Positions 27,845 to 36,094 of a stretch of 64,000 nt of DNA are shown here, piece after piece; within the stretch, counting starts at the first letter, position 1; every line of letters starts with the position of its first letter. The translations under genes and the position numbers were made by a program. The notes below the pieces were generated by a model. The model worked only from the letters and a program-made list of their open reading frames with translations. It was not told the origin of the DNA and did not search any database. This DNA comes from Candidatus Zixiibacteriota bacterium. GTDB lineage: Bacteria > Zixibacteria > MSB-5A5 > GN15 > FEB-12. The stretch lies in NCBI GenBank assembly GCA_029860345.1, contig JAOUBJ010000002.1, positions 186,001 through 250,000 on the forward strand. The letters run 5' to 3'.

Positions 27845-29011
27845 ATGAACGATGATTCAACCCACAACGAGCACAACATCCCGGAAGTCAATCCCGACCC
27901 TACCACACCGCCCTTGTTGAACACGCTTGACGCATCGCCATCATGCTGTAGCCCACCGCCGATGGGTCTGACCGCCAAAGTAGCTGATGGTTGCGTAACC
28001 ACGCCGGTAGGGGAGATTCCGCGCGTACCGACCAAGCTGAAGCTTACCGACCTACTGGGTCGCTGGAAAGCACGCTGGGGTATGGGACGGATGAGCTATC
28101 TGATCGCTCCGGGGCTGTATGCTGTGGGGCGGCCTGATGAATCCTCCGAAGTCTTCGTTACGGCCAATTACAAAATGAGTTTCGACTCTTTGCGCGCTGA
28201 GTTGCACGGTCGCAATGGCTGGCTCCTGGTGCTGGACACCAAAGGTATCAACGTCTGGTGCGCGGCGGGGAAGGGGACATTCGGTACCGAGGAGATCGTG
28301 AAACAGGTCCAGATGACACGGCTGAAGGAGATCGTGGCGCACCGCCGACTCATCCTGCCGCAGCTCGGCGGGCCCGGTGTAAGTGCGCACGAGGTCAAAG
28401 ATCGCATCGGTTTCAGAGTGACCTATGGACCCATACGAGCAAGTGACCTGCCTCAGTTTCTGGATAACGGAATGAAGGCAAGCGATGAGATGCGCGTTGT
28501 TCACTTTGCGTGGCAGGACCGGCTGGTGTTGATCCCGGTGGAACTGATGATGTCACTTGGATACCTTCTGGCGGCAGCGGCAGTGTTTTTTATACTATCA
28601 GGGTTGGGTCGCGACTTGTTCTCACTTGATCGCATGTTGGTGGTCGGTCCGATAACGGTTCTGTTGGCGCTGTCCGGCTACCTGGCCGGTGTTGCGCTGA
28701 TGCCTGTGTTATTGCCGTGGCTGCCCGGTCGGTCATTTGCCCTCAAGGGTGCTATGGCCGGTCTATTGATGCTTTTGCTGACCGCCCTCGGACTGTGGAA
28801 ATATACTGAATCGGTCCCGGGAGTTTTCGATATAGTCGCTTGGACGCTTCTGATCCCGGCAGTCGCAAGTTTTATCGGGATGAATTTCACCGGTTCCTCT
28901 ACTTATACTTCGCTGTCCGGCGTGCGCCGCGAGATGCGGGTGGCCGTACCGTTGCAGCTTGGTGGCGCCGTTCTGGGTCTGGGACTGTGGGTGGCGGCCC
29001 GTTTTGTGTGA
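27845..29011 (+). CDS. hgcA: Mercury methylation corrinoid protein HgcA
   Basis: The 388-residue protein contains the defining HgcA cap-helix motif NVWCAAGKGTFGTEE at residues 136-150; Cys139 is the residue that ligates cobalt and lets the corrinoid pass a methyl group to Hg(II). The corrinoid-binding domain (about 60-230) is followed by five membrane segments, between about 235 and 388, with the typical NFTGSSTYTSLSGVRREM stretch near 350. This layout separates HgcA from the soluble CdhD/AcsC corrinoid proteins of the acetyl-CoA pathway. HgcA works with HgcB to make methylmercury at the inner membrane. An unusual N-terminal extension of about 60 residues carries a C34-C35 pair and Cys50, which might bind metal. 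hgcB follows after 39 bases. Confidence 0.95.
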   Translation: MNDDSTHNEHNIPEVNPDPTTPPLLNTLDASPSCCSPPPMGLTAKVADGCVTTPVGEIPRVPTKLKLTDLLGRWKARWGMGRMSYLIAPGLYAVGRPDESSEVFVTANYKMSFDSLRAELHGRNGWLLVLDTKGINVWCAAGKGTFGTEEIVKQVQMTRLKEIVAHRRLILPQLGGPGVSAHEVKDRIGFRVTYGPIRASDLPQFLDNGMKASDEMRVVHFAWQDRLVLIPVELMMSLGYLLAAAAVFFILSGLGRDLFSLDRMLVVGPITVLLALSGYLAGVALMPVLLPWLPGRSFALKGAMAGLLMLLLTALGLWKYTESVPGVFDIVAWTLLIPAVASFIGMNFTGSSTYTSLSGVRREMRVAVPLQLGGAVLGLGLWVAARFV

Positions 29012-29050
29012 GGATGTCGGTGTGAATACAATAATGCGTAGGAGATTCGG

Positions 29051-29347
29051 ATGCCTGGACTGCGATATCTGACAAATGTCGTTACGCTTGAGTTGGATGA
29101 AAGCAAATGCAACGGTTGTCGCCGGTGCCTTGAAGTGTGTCCTCATGCCGTATTCGTCATGGTGGACAAACGCGCCCGAATCGATGACCGCGATGCTTGT
29201 ATGGAATGCGGTGCCTGTGCCAAAAACTGCTCAGAAGGCGCTCTCTCCGTTGGCGCCGGTGTCGGCTGTGCCGCGGCTATAATCTATGGAGCCATACGCG
29301 GTACCGAACCCAGCTGCGACGGGACGACCGGGTCCAGTTGCTGCTGA
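29051..29347 (+). CDS. hgcB: Mercury methylation ferredoxin HgcB
   Basis: The 98-residue protein has two [4Fe-4S] motifs, C20-x2-C23-x2-C26-x3-C30-P and C50-M-E-C53-G-A-C56-x3-C60, the second with the CMECGAC sequence typical of HgcB. Beyond the clusters sits the family's extra cysteine, Cys73, and a vicinal pair Cys97-Cys98 ends the chain. In known methylators HgcB reduces the corrinoid of HgcA, and Cys73 and the tail cysteines are thought to bind Hg(II). The start follows TAGGAG at six bases. Immediate linkage to hgcA is the normal arrangement. A shared terminator lies downstream. Confidence 0.95.
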   Translation: MPGLRYLTNVVTLELDESKCNGCRRCLEVCPHAVFVMVDKRARIDDRDACMECGACAKNCSEGALSVGAGVGCAAAIIYGAIRGTEPSCDGTTGSSCC

Positions 29348-29442
29348 CACGATTACTGCCGGCCGAGACAGCTGCGTCGTCCCTGGCAATGACGACGACG
29401 AGAGTTGACCAACAAACCTCCGGGTAATGCCGGCCAAAGAAA

Positions 29443-29469
29443 ACCGGACGAGTCAGTGACCCGTCCGGT
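29443..29469. terminator. Bidirectional hairpin terminator between hgcB and tldE
   Basis: ACCGGACG at 29443-29450 pairs with CGTCCGGT at 29462-29469. On the plus strand it is followed by a T-rich stretch (GTTTATCGTTTT), and on the minus strand by AAAGAAAA read as TTTTCTTT, so it can end the convergent transcripts from both sides. Confidence 0.75.
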
Positions 29470-29500
29470 GTTTATCGTTTTCAATTCCAGCGCCAGGAAA

Positions 29501-30823
29501 TCAAACGCCGGCGAATTGAACATCCTTGAAGTACAGGCTGGGCCGCCGCCACGATGAGAACGGGTAGGCATCGTTGCCCAAAGCAACTAACTGATTCCAT
29601 AGCTCGGTTGAATTGCCGGAGATATTCATCTCGTTGACAGCTTTTACCGGCTCGCCGTTTTCAATGAGAATACCCATGATCCCGAAGGAAAAATCACCGG
29701 TGGTTCCGTTGGAATTGCCACCGATAAAATTGGTCACCAGGATACCTCGTTGCAGGCCCTTCACCATCTCGTCAAGCGATTGGTCTCCATAGTCGAACAC
29801 AAGATTGCTGGTGGATCCGGTGGTAGGTTCCATGCCGAGTTTCTTGCCGTAGTAAGTGTCGACATAGTAGGACTTAAGCACACCCTTGTCTATCATGACT
29901 CTTTTGCGGGTGGCCATCCCTTCGCCATCGTACAACCTGGAGCCCATACCATAGTCGATAAAGGGATCGTCGATTATGGTCAGTTTCTCGGAGCCTATCT
30001 TTTGACCGAGTTTCCCTTCGAGGAAAGAGCGCTTTTGCTGGAGGGACCTGGCGTTCATGGGGCCGATCAGCGCCCCCAGCAGGCGACTGCCGGCGCGATT
30101 CTCGACAATCATGTCGTAGCGGCCGGAATCCAGTTTGGTCTGACCGATTTTGCGAAGCGCTCTTTGAACCGCCTGTTTACCGATCACCTCACCCGCCGGT
30201 AGATCCTTGCGAAAACGCACCGTGCGCCAATCCCAGTCTTCAGGTCGGGCATCGCCATTGCCTCTTACCGTCGCGTCGGCGCCGATTGAAAAAGAAGTAC
30301 CGATACGGTCCCCTTCGAAACCGTTGCTATGAACTTTTACGGTTTCAAAGAAGCTGTCGGAAAAACTGGCCGTGGTCGAGATAATCTTATCGCTCTCGGC
30401 CAACGCGGCATCCTCCACTTCGCGCGCCAGGGCTACACGCGCGTCTGAAGAAAGTCCTTCATAGGACGGATCAAAAATGTGCAGGTCGCGAGTCTCGCGG
30501 CCTTGATAATACTTGGCTTCGGGCAAAGTCCGAAAAGGGTCTTCGGAGAGATACTTGGTCATGGCCACCGCTTCCGAGACAAAGGTGCCTAAGGCTGCCC
30601 TGCTCAGGTCATTGGTGGAATGATTGGAGTAACGGCTATTGGCATAGATAGAAAGGCTCAACGAGTTCTGTGTCGACTCTTTCAGCTTCTCTACTTTTCG
30701 CTCCCGACAGTCTATTTCGATATCCCGACTCTTGGAGATATTCACTGAAGCCTCATCGGCACCGGCCTTTTTGGCTTGAGCAACGATCCAGCCGGCCAGT
30801 TCATACGTCTCTGTTTTATTCAT
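29501..30823 (-). CDS. tldE: TldE/PmbA metalloprotease-like subunit
   Basis: The 440-residue length and sequence fit the TldE/PmbA family, which pairs with TldD to form a heterodimeric protease that trims unfolded peptides and some ribosomal peptides. Family segments include SRDIEIDCRERKVEKLKEST near residue 32, DSGRYDMIVENRAGSRLLGAL near residue 230, and NFIGGNSNGTTGDFSFGIMG near residue 375. As in other TldE subunits there is no HExxxH zinc motif; catalysis lies in TldD. No signal peptide is visible. It lies downstream of tldD in the same orientation, 39 bases after its stop. Confidence 0.88.
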   Translation of the reverse strand: MNKTETYELAGWIVAQAKKAGADEASVNISKSRDIEIDCRERKVEKLKESTQNSLSLSIYANSRYSNHSTNDLSRAALGTFVSEAVAMTKYLSEDPFRTLPEAKYYQGRETRDLHIFDPSYEGLSSDARVALAREVEDAALAESDKIISTTASFSDSFFETVKVHSNGFEGDRIGTSFSIGADATVRGNGDARPEDWDWRTVRFRKDLPAGEVIGKQAVQRALRKIGQTKLDSGRYDMIVENRAGSRLLGALIGPMNARSLQQKRSFLEGKLGQKIGSEKLTIIDDPFIDYGMGSRLYDGEGMATRKRVMIDKGVLKSYYVDTYYGKKLGMEPTTGSTSNLVFDYGDQSLDEMVKGLQRGILVTNFIGGNSNGTTGDFSFGIMGILIENGEPVKAVNEMNISGNSTELWNQLVALGNDAYPFSSWRRPSLYFKDVQFAGV

Positions 30824-30862
30824 GGTCTAAACCTTCTTTGCTTTGCATGTCTGATATGTCCA

Positions 30863-32407
30863 TCAGGAGGAGACTCCACCAACTGTGATCGACGACACTT
30901 TGATAGTAGGCAGTCCGAACGACACCGCCGCCGACTGACCGTTCTTGCCACAGGTGCCGCCGCCCTCCATCAGCTCCATGTCATCGGCGACCATTGTCAC
31001 CTTGGTCAGACTATCGGGGCCGTTACCAATGATATTGATATCTTTGATCGGTCGTGTCTTCTTGCCGTTCTCGATCAAGTAACCGGATTTGACGTAGAAA
31101 GTATAATCTCCGGCTCCGATGTAGACCTCACCGTTGGTGAACGCTTCCGCGTAGATGCCGTTCTTGACCGATTCGACAATCTCCTCCGGCTTGTGTGGTC
31201 CCGGCAGCATGTAGGTATTGCGCATCCGCGGCATCGGCTGGTGTCTGAACGACTGTCGCCGCCCGTTGCCGGTGGGCTTGAGCTTATAGTGTTTGGAACT
31301 TATGCGGTCATGCAAATAGCTTTCGAGAATCCCGTCGCGTACCATATAGGTCTTTTCCGATTGGTTGCCTTCGTCATCGACGTTGATCGAGCCGCGCATA
31401 TTCGGGTTGGTCCCATCGTCAACGATAGAGACAAAACTCTCGGCCACCGGTTTTCCGATTTTGTCGGCGTAGATGGACACCTCTTTGCGGTTGAAGTCCG
31501 CCTCCATGCCGTGGCCGATTGCCTCGTGGAGGAAAATACCGGAAAACCCGGGAGCCATCACCACCGGCATCTCGCCGGCCTCCGGCTTAACGGCATCGAA
31601 AAGGTCCACGGTGCGTCGCACCGCCGTCGAAGCCAGCCGGTCGAGCCGTTCCGGAGTGAAATAGTCAATTCCATGACGCCCACCGAGGTTGTACCCGCTT
31701 TGCTCGCGCTGACCGTTCTGCTCGGCTGTGCAGCTTACAAATACCCGCGTCATCGGTTGATAGTCACAGGCAATCCGACCGTCGGACGTGGCCACCATCA
31801 TGTAGCTGGTATTGTCCAGGAAGTACACTTGCGACTTGATAACCCGTTTGTCCTGGGCGAAGACCTTTTCGTTCAGCGTCTGCAGGTGGGGGATTTTCTG
31901 GTCGATGCCCACTTTCTCCCATGACACGCCGATGGGATAATAATCCGGCATACCGGCGAAAGAGAAATCCGAAGGCGGTGTAGACTGCCCTTGTCCCGCA
32001 ATGTTAGCCGCCGTGCGAGCAGCCAGTTTCATCGCCTTGGGCGTAATCTCCTCGGTGAACGAATAGCCGATGCGGTCGTCCTCAATCACTCTGATGCCGA
32101 CACCCATTCCCACGTTGGAGTAGGCCCGGCTGACCAGATTATCTTCGAGGATCACCGTGTTGCTGATAGCATGCTGGAAGTATACATCGCAATAATCACC
32201 GCCATGGGCCATTGCAGCCGCCATAACTTCACGGATCTGGGCTTCGGTAACCGTGAAATGTTCCAGGTAGGCGTTGATGCCGCCCTCTCCCGGTGGCAAC
32301 GCAGCGAACGCCGCCAGCGGATTACCCTTGAAAAACATGGGCACGCCGGCCATTGCCAGTCCCATGGCACCGGTTTTTACGAAGTCTCGTCGGGTCCATT
32401 GAGCCAT
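30863..32407 (-). CDS. tldD: TldD zinc metalloprotease with twin-arginine signal
   Basis: The 514-residue protein has the TldD zinc motif HEAIGH at residues 294-299 (HExxxH) and the family segments RDGILESYLHDRISS and PRMRNTYMLPGP. Unlike cytosolic TldD of Escherichia coli it begins with a clear twin-arginine signal, TRRDFVKTGAMGLAMAGVP, so it is probably exported folded. A GAGGAG ribosome site lies before the ATG. Its partner TldE, encoded just downstream, shows no signal of its own, so either it travels with TldD or the two act apart. The natural substrate is unknown. Confidence 0.9.
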   Translation of the reverse strand: MAQWTRRDFVKTGAMGLAMAGVPMFFKGNPLAAFAALPPGEGGINAYLEHFTVTEAQIREVMAAAMAHGGDYCDVYFQHAISNTVILEDNLVSRAYSNVGMGVGIRVIEDDRIGYSFTEEITPKAMKLAARTAANIAGQGQSTPPSDFSFAGMPDYYPIGVSWEKVGIDQKIPHLQTLNEKVFAQDKRVIKSQVYFLDNTSYMMVATSDGRIACDYQPMTRVFVSCTAEQNGQREQSGYNLGGRHGIDYFTPERLDRLASTAVRRTVDLFDAVKPEAGEMPVVMAPGFSGIFLHEAIGHGMEADFNRKEVSIYADKIGKPVAESFVSIVDDGTNPNMRGSINVDDEGNQSEKTYMVRDGILESYLHDRISSKHYKLKPTGNGRRQSFRHQPMPRMRNTYMLPGPHKPEEIVESVKNGIYAEAFTNGEVYIGAGDYTFYVKSGYLIENGKKTRPIKDINIIGNGPDSLTKVTMVADDMELMEGGGTCGKNGQSAAVSFGLPTIKVSSITVGGVSS

Positions 32408-32839
32408 TGCATACTCCTCTATTTTGTCTTGCTGAAGATTGTGCGGGCGGAAATTTCATAGCAGTAAAGCGCAATGTTAAAAGTGCGTCGTCGCCGATCG
32501 GCCGTTTTGGCTCCCCCCGGGGCCGGCCTGCCACCCCTGATGGCAATAGTATGAGACTTTGAAACCGATTTGTCAACAGTAAATAGGATCGGCCGTGTCT
32601 TAGTTTTCTCAAAAGTCCCGGGCTTATCGGTCGATAACTCAATAGTTGTTCGGACTGTTGCAAATCGATGCCAATTGGCATATAATGGCGGCGTCCGGTC
32701 GACCATCACAGACAGCCCAGGTTCGTCGATGACCTTACCAAACGCTCACCGCGATGATGTCGCGATGATGGCGGGGAACTATCGACAGCCACGGCCCCTT
32801 ATAGAATGAAGTGAACATCATTGCCCAAGGAGATTAAAC
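32408..32839. other. Divergent intergenic region between tldD and cysK
   Basis: The region holds the ribosome site of tldD at its left end and the cysK promoter (32658-32686) near its middle. The cysK leader would be about 147 bases long. It includes a direct repeat CGCGATGATG at 32751 and 32761 and a 26-codon open frame at 32729-32809 (MTLPNAHRDDVAMM...) with a weak ribosome site, which may be chance. I do not recognise a riboswitch fold. Confidence 0.45.
32658..32686 (+). promoter_or_regulatory. Sigma-70-like promoter of cysK-cysE
   Basis: TTGCAA at 32658-32663 and a perfect TATAAT at 32681-32686 are separated by 17 bases, the ideal spacing. Transcription would begin near 32693 and run into cysK. 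Confidence 0.65.
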
Positions 32840-33760
32840 ATGCGATTTGACAACATTGCCGAGGCCGTTGGTCGGACACCCATTGTCCGGATCAATCGGC
32901 TGACGTCGCCGGGTTCGGCTACGCTATATGTCAAGCTGGAGAGTTTCAACCCGTGCGGTTCGGTCAAAGACAGGATTGGCGTCTCCATGATTGAAGCCGC
33001 CGAAAAGGACGGTCAGCTCAAGTCGGGTGTGACTATCGTCGAACCGACATCCGGTAATACCGGCATTGCTCTGGCTATGGTCGCCGCGGCCAAAGGGTAT
33101 TCGTGCGTGTTCACCATGCCGGAGACAATGAGTGTGGAACGACGGGCTATTCTGAAGATGTTCGGAGCCAAAATCGTTCTGACTCCCGGCCCGGAAGGGA
33201 TGAAGGGAGCTATCTCCAAAGCGGCCGAACTGGCCGAACAGGAAGGTTTCTTCCAGCCGGAGCAATTCAGCAATCCGGCCAACCCGGATGTGCACAAGCG
33301 TACAACGGGAGTAGAGATTATCAACGATCTGGACGGCCTGACTCTGGATGCCTTCGTGGCCGGTGTGGGGACGGGTGGTACCGTTTCCGGCGCCGGTGCG
33401 GTATTGAAAGACAAGTATGGCTGTCAGGTGGTTGCGGTTGAGCCGGACGCATCACCGGTGCTGTCGGGCGGCGATCCCGGTCCGCACCCTATTCAGGGAA
33501 TTGGCGCCGGGTTTGTTCCGAAGAATTATGACGCCGCTGTAGTAGACGAGGTCGTCAGGGTCAAGAACGAAGATGCTCTCTCCACGTCACGCGCGCTGGC
33601 GGCCAAGGAAGGGATACTGGTCGGGATATCCTCAGGCGCTATCGTTTGGGCTGCACTGCAAGTTGCGGCCAAATTGGGTGAAGGCAAAACCGTCGTCACG
33701 GTGACCGCAGACACCGGCGAACGCTATCTGTCAACCGCCCTCTTTGAGCATCTGGAATAG
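32840..33760 (+). CDS. cysK: Cysteine synthase A (O-acetylserine sulfhydrylase)
   Basis: The 306-residue protein has the PLP-lysine segment SFNPCGSVKDRIGVSMI near residue 40, the substrate loop PTSGNTGIALAMVAA near residue 71, the phosphate-binding GVGTGGTVSG near residue 176, and VGISSGA near the C-terminus. It forms cysteine from O-acetylserine and sulfide using PLP in the cytosol. An AAGGAG site lies before the ATG. cysE follows after 42 bases, so the two steps of cysteine synthesis from serine are encoded together. Cysteine synthase and serine acetyltransferase commonly form a complex through the CysE C-terminus. Confidence 0.94.
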   Translation: MRFDNIAEAVGRTPIVRINRLTSPGSATLYVKLESFNPCGSVKDRIGVSMIEAAEKDGQLKSGVTIVEPTSGNTGIALAMVAAAKGYSCVFTMPETMSVERRAILKMFGAKIVLTPGPEGMKGAISKAAELAEQEGFFQPEQFSNPANPDVHKRTTGVEIINDLDGLTLDAFVAGVGTGGTVSGAGAVLKDKYGCQVVAVEPDASPVLSGGDPGPHPIQGIGAGFVPKNYDAAVVDEVVRVKNEDALSTSRALAAKEGILVGISSGAIVWAALQVAAKLGEGKTVVTVTADTGERYLSTALFEHLE

Positions 33761-33802
33761 TCTTAAGGCGACGGAAACCCCTCAGAGAGACAGCACGATT
33801 AA

Positions 33803-34378
33803 ATGTCCATTATTCTGGATGACATCAGAGCGATCTATCGCAACGATCCGGCCGTCAGAAACATCGAGTTTCTGCTATATCCTGGATTCCAGGCTACCCT
33901 GGCCCATAGGTTGATCCACTTATTGTGGAAACTGAGAATACCCTTTGTCCCGCGCCTGCTATCTCAAGTGTCGCGGTTTGTGACCGGGCTTGAAATCCAT
34001 CCAGGCGCGACCATTGGGCGCGGTTTTTTTGTCGATCACGGCGCCGGGGTGGTGATCGGCGAAACCACGGTGATTGGTGACAACTGCGTTCTTTTTCACA
34101 ACGTAACCCTCGGCGGCACCGGCAAACATCATGGCAAAAGGCATCCAACGGTAGGCAGCAATGTATTCATAGGCACCGGGGCGACTCTGCTGGGACCTAT
34201 TGAAGTGGGCGACAATGTCAAGATCGGCGCCAACACTTTCGTGGTAATGCGCGACATTCCATCGAACTGTTCGGTGGTCGGAACGCCGGCGCGCATCATC
34301 AAGAGAAACGGGATACAGCGGGAGGAAGAACTGCCCAAAACCATAGATCGCTTGTTGCACGAAGAGAGTCTTGGTTGA
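33803..34378 (+). CDS. cysE: Serine O-acetyltransferase, short form
   Basis: The 191-residue protein has the left-handed beta-helix hexapeptide region of the family, with GLEIHPGATIGRGFFVDHGAG near residue 60 and VTLGGTGKHHGKRHPT near residue 97; histidines in these segments are catalytic. It moves acetyl from acetyl-CoA to serine to make O-acetylserine for CysK. It lacks the long N-terminal domain of the enterobacterial enzyme, as is common outside Proteobacteria. It ends 10 bases from the convergent Memo-AMMECR1 gene. Confidence 0.92.
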   Translation: MSIILDDIRAIYRNDPAVRNIEFLLYPGFQATLAHRLIHLLWKLRIPFVPRLLSQVSRFVTGLEIHPGATIGRGFFVDHGAGVVIGETTVIGDNCVLFHNVTLGGTGKHHGKRHPTVGSNVFIGTGATLLGPIEVGDNVKIGANTFVVMRDIPSNCSVVGTPARIIKRNGIQREEELPKTIDRLLHEESLG

Positions 34379-34388
34379 ATCTCAGACC

Positions 34389-35888
34389 TTACTCGCCGAA
34401 GATCAGAGCCTGGTATCGGTAGATTACCGCTTCCGGCGATTTGTAGGCCTCTTCGGGAAGCCCGGCTTTCCAACAGGTCTTCTCAAGGAAAGCCGTCCGG
34501 TTCCAACCCTTGTCGACCGCAACCTGCGGAAGCAACAAGCCTCGACGCTGCCCCAGTTCGATCATCAACCCGTCGCGGCCGATTTTGATCTCATCCAGCG
34601 ACTTGACTTCTTCCATAGGTGTCAGAACTGAAATCTCTATATGCAAATCGGGCAATTCCTCGGCTGTCACCGGAGAGAATCGATCATCCTGGATGGCCGC
34701 TTTAACCGCACACTCCGCTACCGTGCGATACAACGGCTGGACGGCGTGAGTAAAGCCGATACAACCACGGAGCGTCGCTTGCTTCTCAAGCGTGACGAAG
34801 GCAGCACCCGGCTCAGCCAGGATGTCCGGTACCTCGAAGGCTGGCAGTTTGCCGCTCTTTAAGAAGCTCGCGATGGACTGACGAGCGATCTGTAACAACC
34901 GCTTTTTGTGCGTGTCACTCAGCCGGTATGGTTCCTCTTGGTTCACGGATGGCTCCTCCTGATCGCTGCTTGTGGATGCGGCCCTTTCTGTACTGTCGTG
35001 CTGCCGGTAGAGCACAATCGCGGCATAGCCGACCACCGACTTTTTGTCACCGGTCTGTTCACCGGAATCTCCATACCGCAACAGTTGCGCACGGTTAGCT
35101 CCTTTGGCCATGGCCGCCCGGGTGACAGCCACGGCCGCGCCGCCACCACACATCTCGACTTCTCCGGATGCCAAAAGAGAAGCTAACCGAGTGGGGTCCA
35201 GATCAAGCAGGCAGTCAATGCCCAAAGAGTCCATCGGTGCGCCCACCGATACCGGCCTGTAGTGTTGCCAGTCGGTCGATGCCACCATGATGGTCTGAGT
35301 ATCATACTCAAGACTCTCAAGCGCGGTGGCCAGTGTGCCGATTCCTCGTTCCGTTTGGTGGCCGATCGCTATGGGGACAATCCTGACGCCCGGCAGGACC
35401 GTTTGCAGGTATGGTAGCTGGACTTCCAGCGAGTGTTCGCGATTGTGAGCGGCGGGGACCACGTTGACACCATCATGCCTCACCACGGCCTCACAAAGTT
35501 CGTCGTCGCACGAAACCAGTCCCAACGGCGTACGCCACTCTATGCCGGCGCCGTAAACTGAGGCCCCCTGAAAGGGATACCGGTGCGACGGGCCGCAGAG
35601 AACGACCTTGTTGACCTCAGAACCTTCGAGAAGTTTGTAGCAATGCGCCGCAATTGCGCCGGAGTAAATCAGTCCGGCGTGCGGAACGATCATAGCGACA
35701 ATGGCGCCGTCAATATCCTGCCTGGCGCGCACGCTCCGCAAATGATCCCGCACCATCGAGTCCAGGCTGGTGCTGTCGGCCGGATAAAAGGCCCCGGCCA
35801 CCACCGGCGGCCGTTCGAGTCCGAGCGCCTGAGAGTACACAGTCAACGTGATCAATACCAGCGCGATTGTCAAAATATTCTTATGCAT
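34389..35888 (-). CDS. Secreted Memo-AMMECR1 fusion (AmmeMemoRadiSam system proteins B and A)
   Basis: The 499-residue protein begins with a signal peptide (MHKNILTIALVLITLTVYSQ). Residues about 28-285 form a Memo domain with VPHAGLIYSG, CGPSHRYPF and EMCGGGAAVAV holding the conserved His, His and Cys. A short linker leads to an AMMECR1 domain, about 325-499, with the hallmark TLRGCIGF and DRFSPVTAEEL. Memo and AMMECR1 often occur with a radical SAM protein in the AmmeMemoRadiSam system, whose function is not settled; that partner is not within this window. The fused form is known, but the signal peptide would put this copy outside the cytoplasm, where a radical SAM partner could not work. 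Confidence 0.87.
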   Translation of the reverse strand: MHKNILTIALVLITLTVYSQALGLERPPVVAGAFYPADSTSLDSMVRDHLRSVRARQDIDGAIVAMIVPHAGLIYSGAIAAHCYKLLEGSEVNKVVLCGPSHRYPFQGASVYGAGIEWRTPLGLVSCDDELCEAVVRHDGVNVVPAAHNREHSLEVQLPYLQTVLPGVRIVPIAIGHQTERGIGTLATALESLEYDTQTIMVASTDWQHYRPVSVGAPMDSLGIDCLLDLDPTRLASLLASGEVEMCGGGAAVAVTRAAMAKGANRAQLLRYGDSGEQTGDKKSVVGYAAIVLYRQHDSTERAASTSSDQEEPSVNQEEPYRLSDTHKKRLLQIARQSIASFLKSGKLPAFEVPDILAEPGAAFVTLEKQATLRGCIGFTHAVQPLYRTVAECAVKAAIQDDRFSPVTAEELPDLHIEISVLTPMEEVKSLDEIKIGRDGLMIELGQRRGLLLPQVAVDKGWNRTAFLEKTCWKAGLPEEAYKSPEAVIYRYQALIFGE

Positions 35889-35895
35889 CTATTTT

Positions 35896-35924
35896 AGGAT
35901 AGCACTGACCGCACCGCCGGTCAA
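35896..35924 (-). promoter_or_regulatory. Promoter of the Memo-AMMECR1 gene, predicted leaderless
   Basis: On the minus strand TTGACC (35919-35924) and TATCCT (35896-35901) are 17 bases apart. The ATG at 35888 begins 8 bases after the -10, and no ribosome site lies before it. Confidence 0.5.
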
Positions 35925-35998
35925 GACAATTTGAAGTACATGCGTCATGTTGAGAGGGCGTAGAACACGGATGGCATGAAAGAAAAGGTAAAATATCC

Positions 35999-36026
35999 TT
36001 GACATACGGGTAATACAAAGTAATAC
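35999..36026 (+). promoter_or_regulatory. Promoter and direct-repeat operator candidate of the zinc uptake operon
   Basis: TTGACA at 35999-36004 is a perfect -35 element. Two copies of GTAATAC lie at 36010-36016 and 36020-36026, exactly 10 bases apart and so on the same face of the helix; the second copy covers the -10 position. This arrangement fits binding by a ribbon-helix-helix protein such as the one encoded just downstream. The link between that protein and this site is inferred. Confidence 0.5.
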
Positions 36027-36094
36027 TCTGGGTGCGAATAAACGCTGCCTGAAGGCCAGGCACGCGGCAACGGGTTACAAAGGAAGAGTTCACT

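Noticed and set aside
27845-29011. HgcA as an acetyl-CoA pathway corrinoid protein (CdhD/AcsC)
   Set aside because: The NVWCAAGK motif, the five C-terminal membrane segments and the linked HgcB-type ferredoxin are specific to HgcA; no other acetyl-CoA pathway gene is near.
32729-32809. A 26-codon leader peptide in the cysK leader
   Set aside because: The ribosome site is weak and the frame is short enough to be chance; kept only as a remark.
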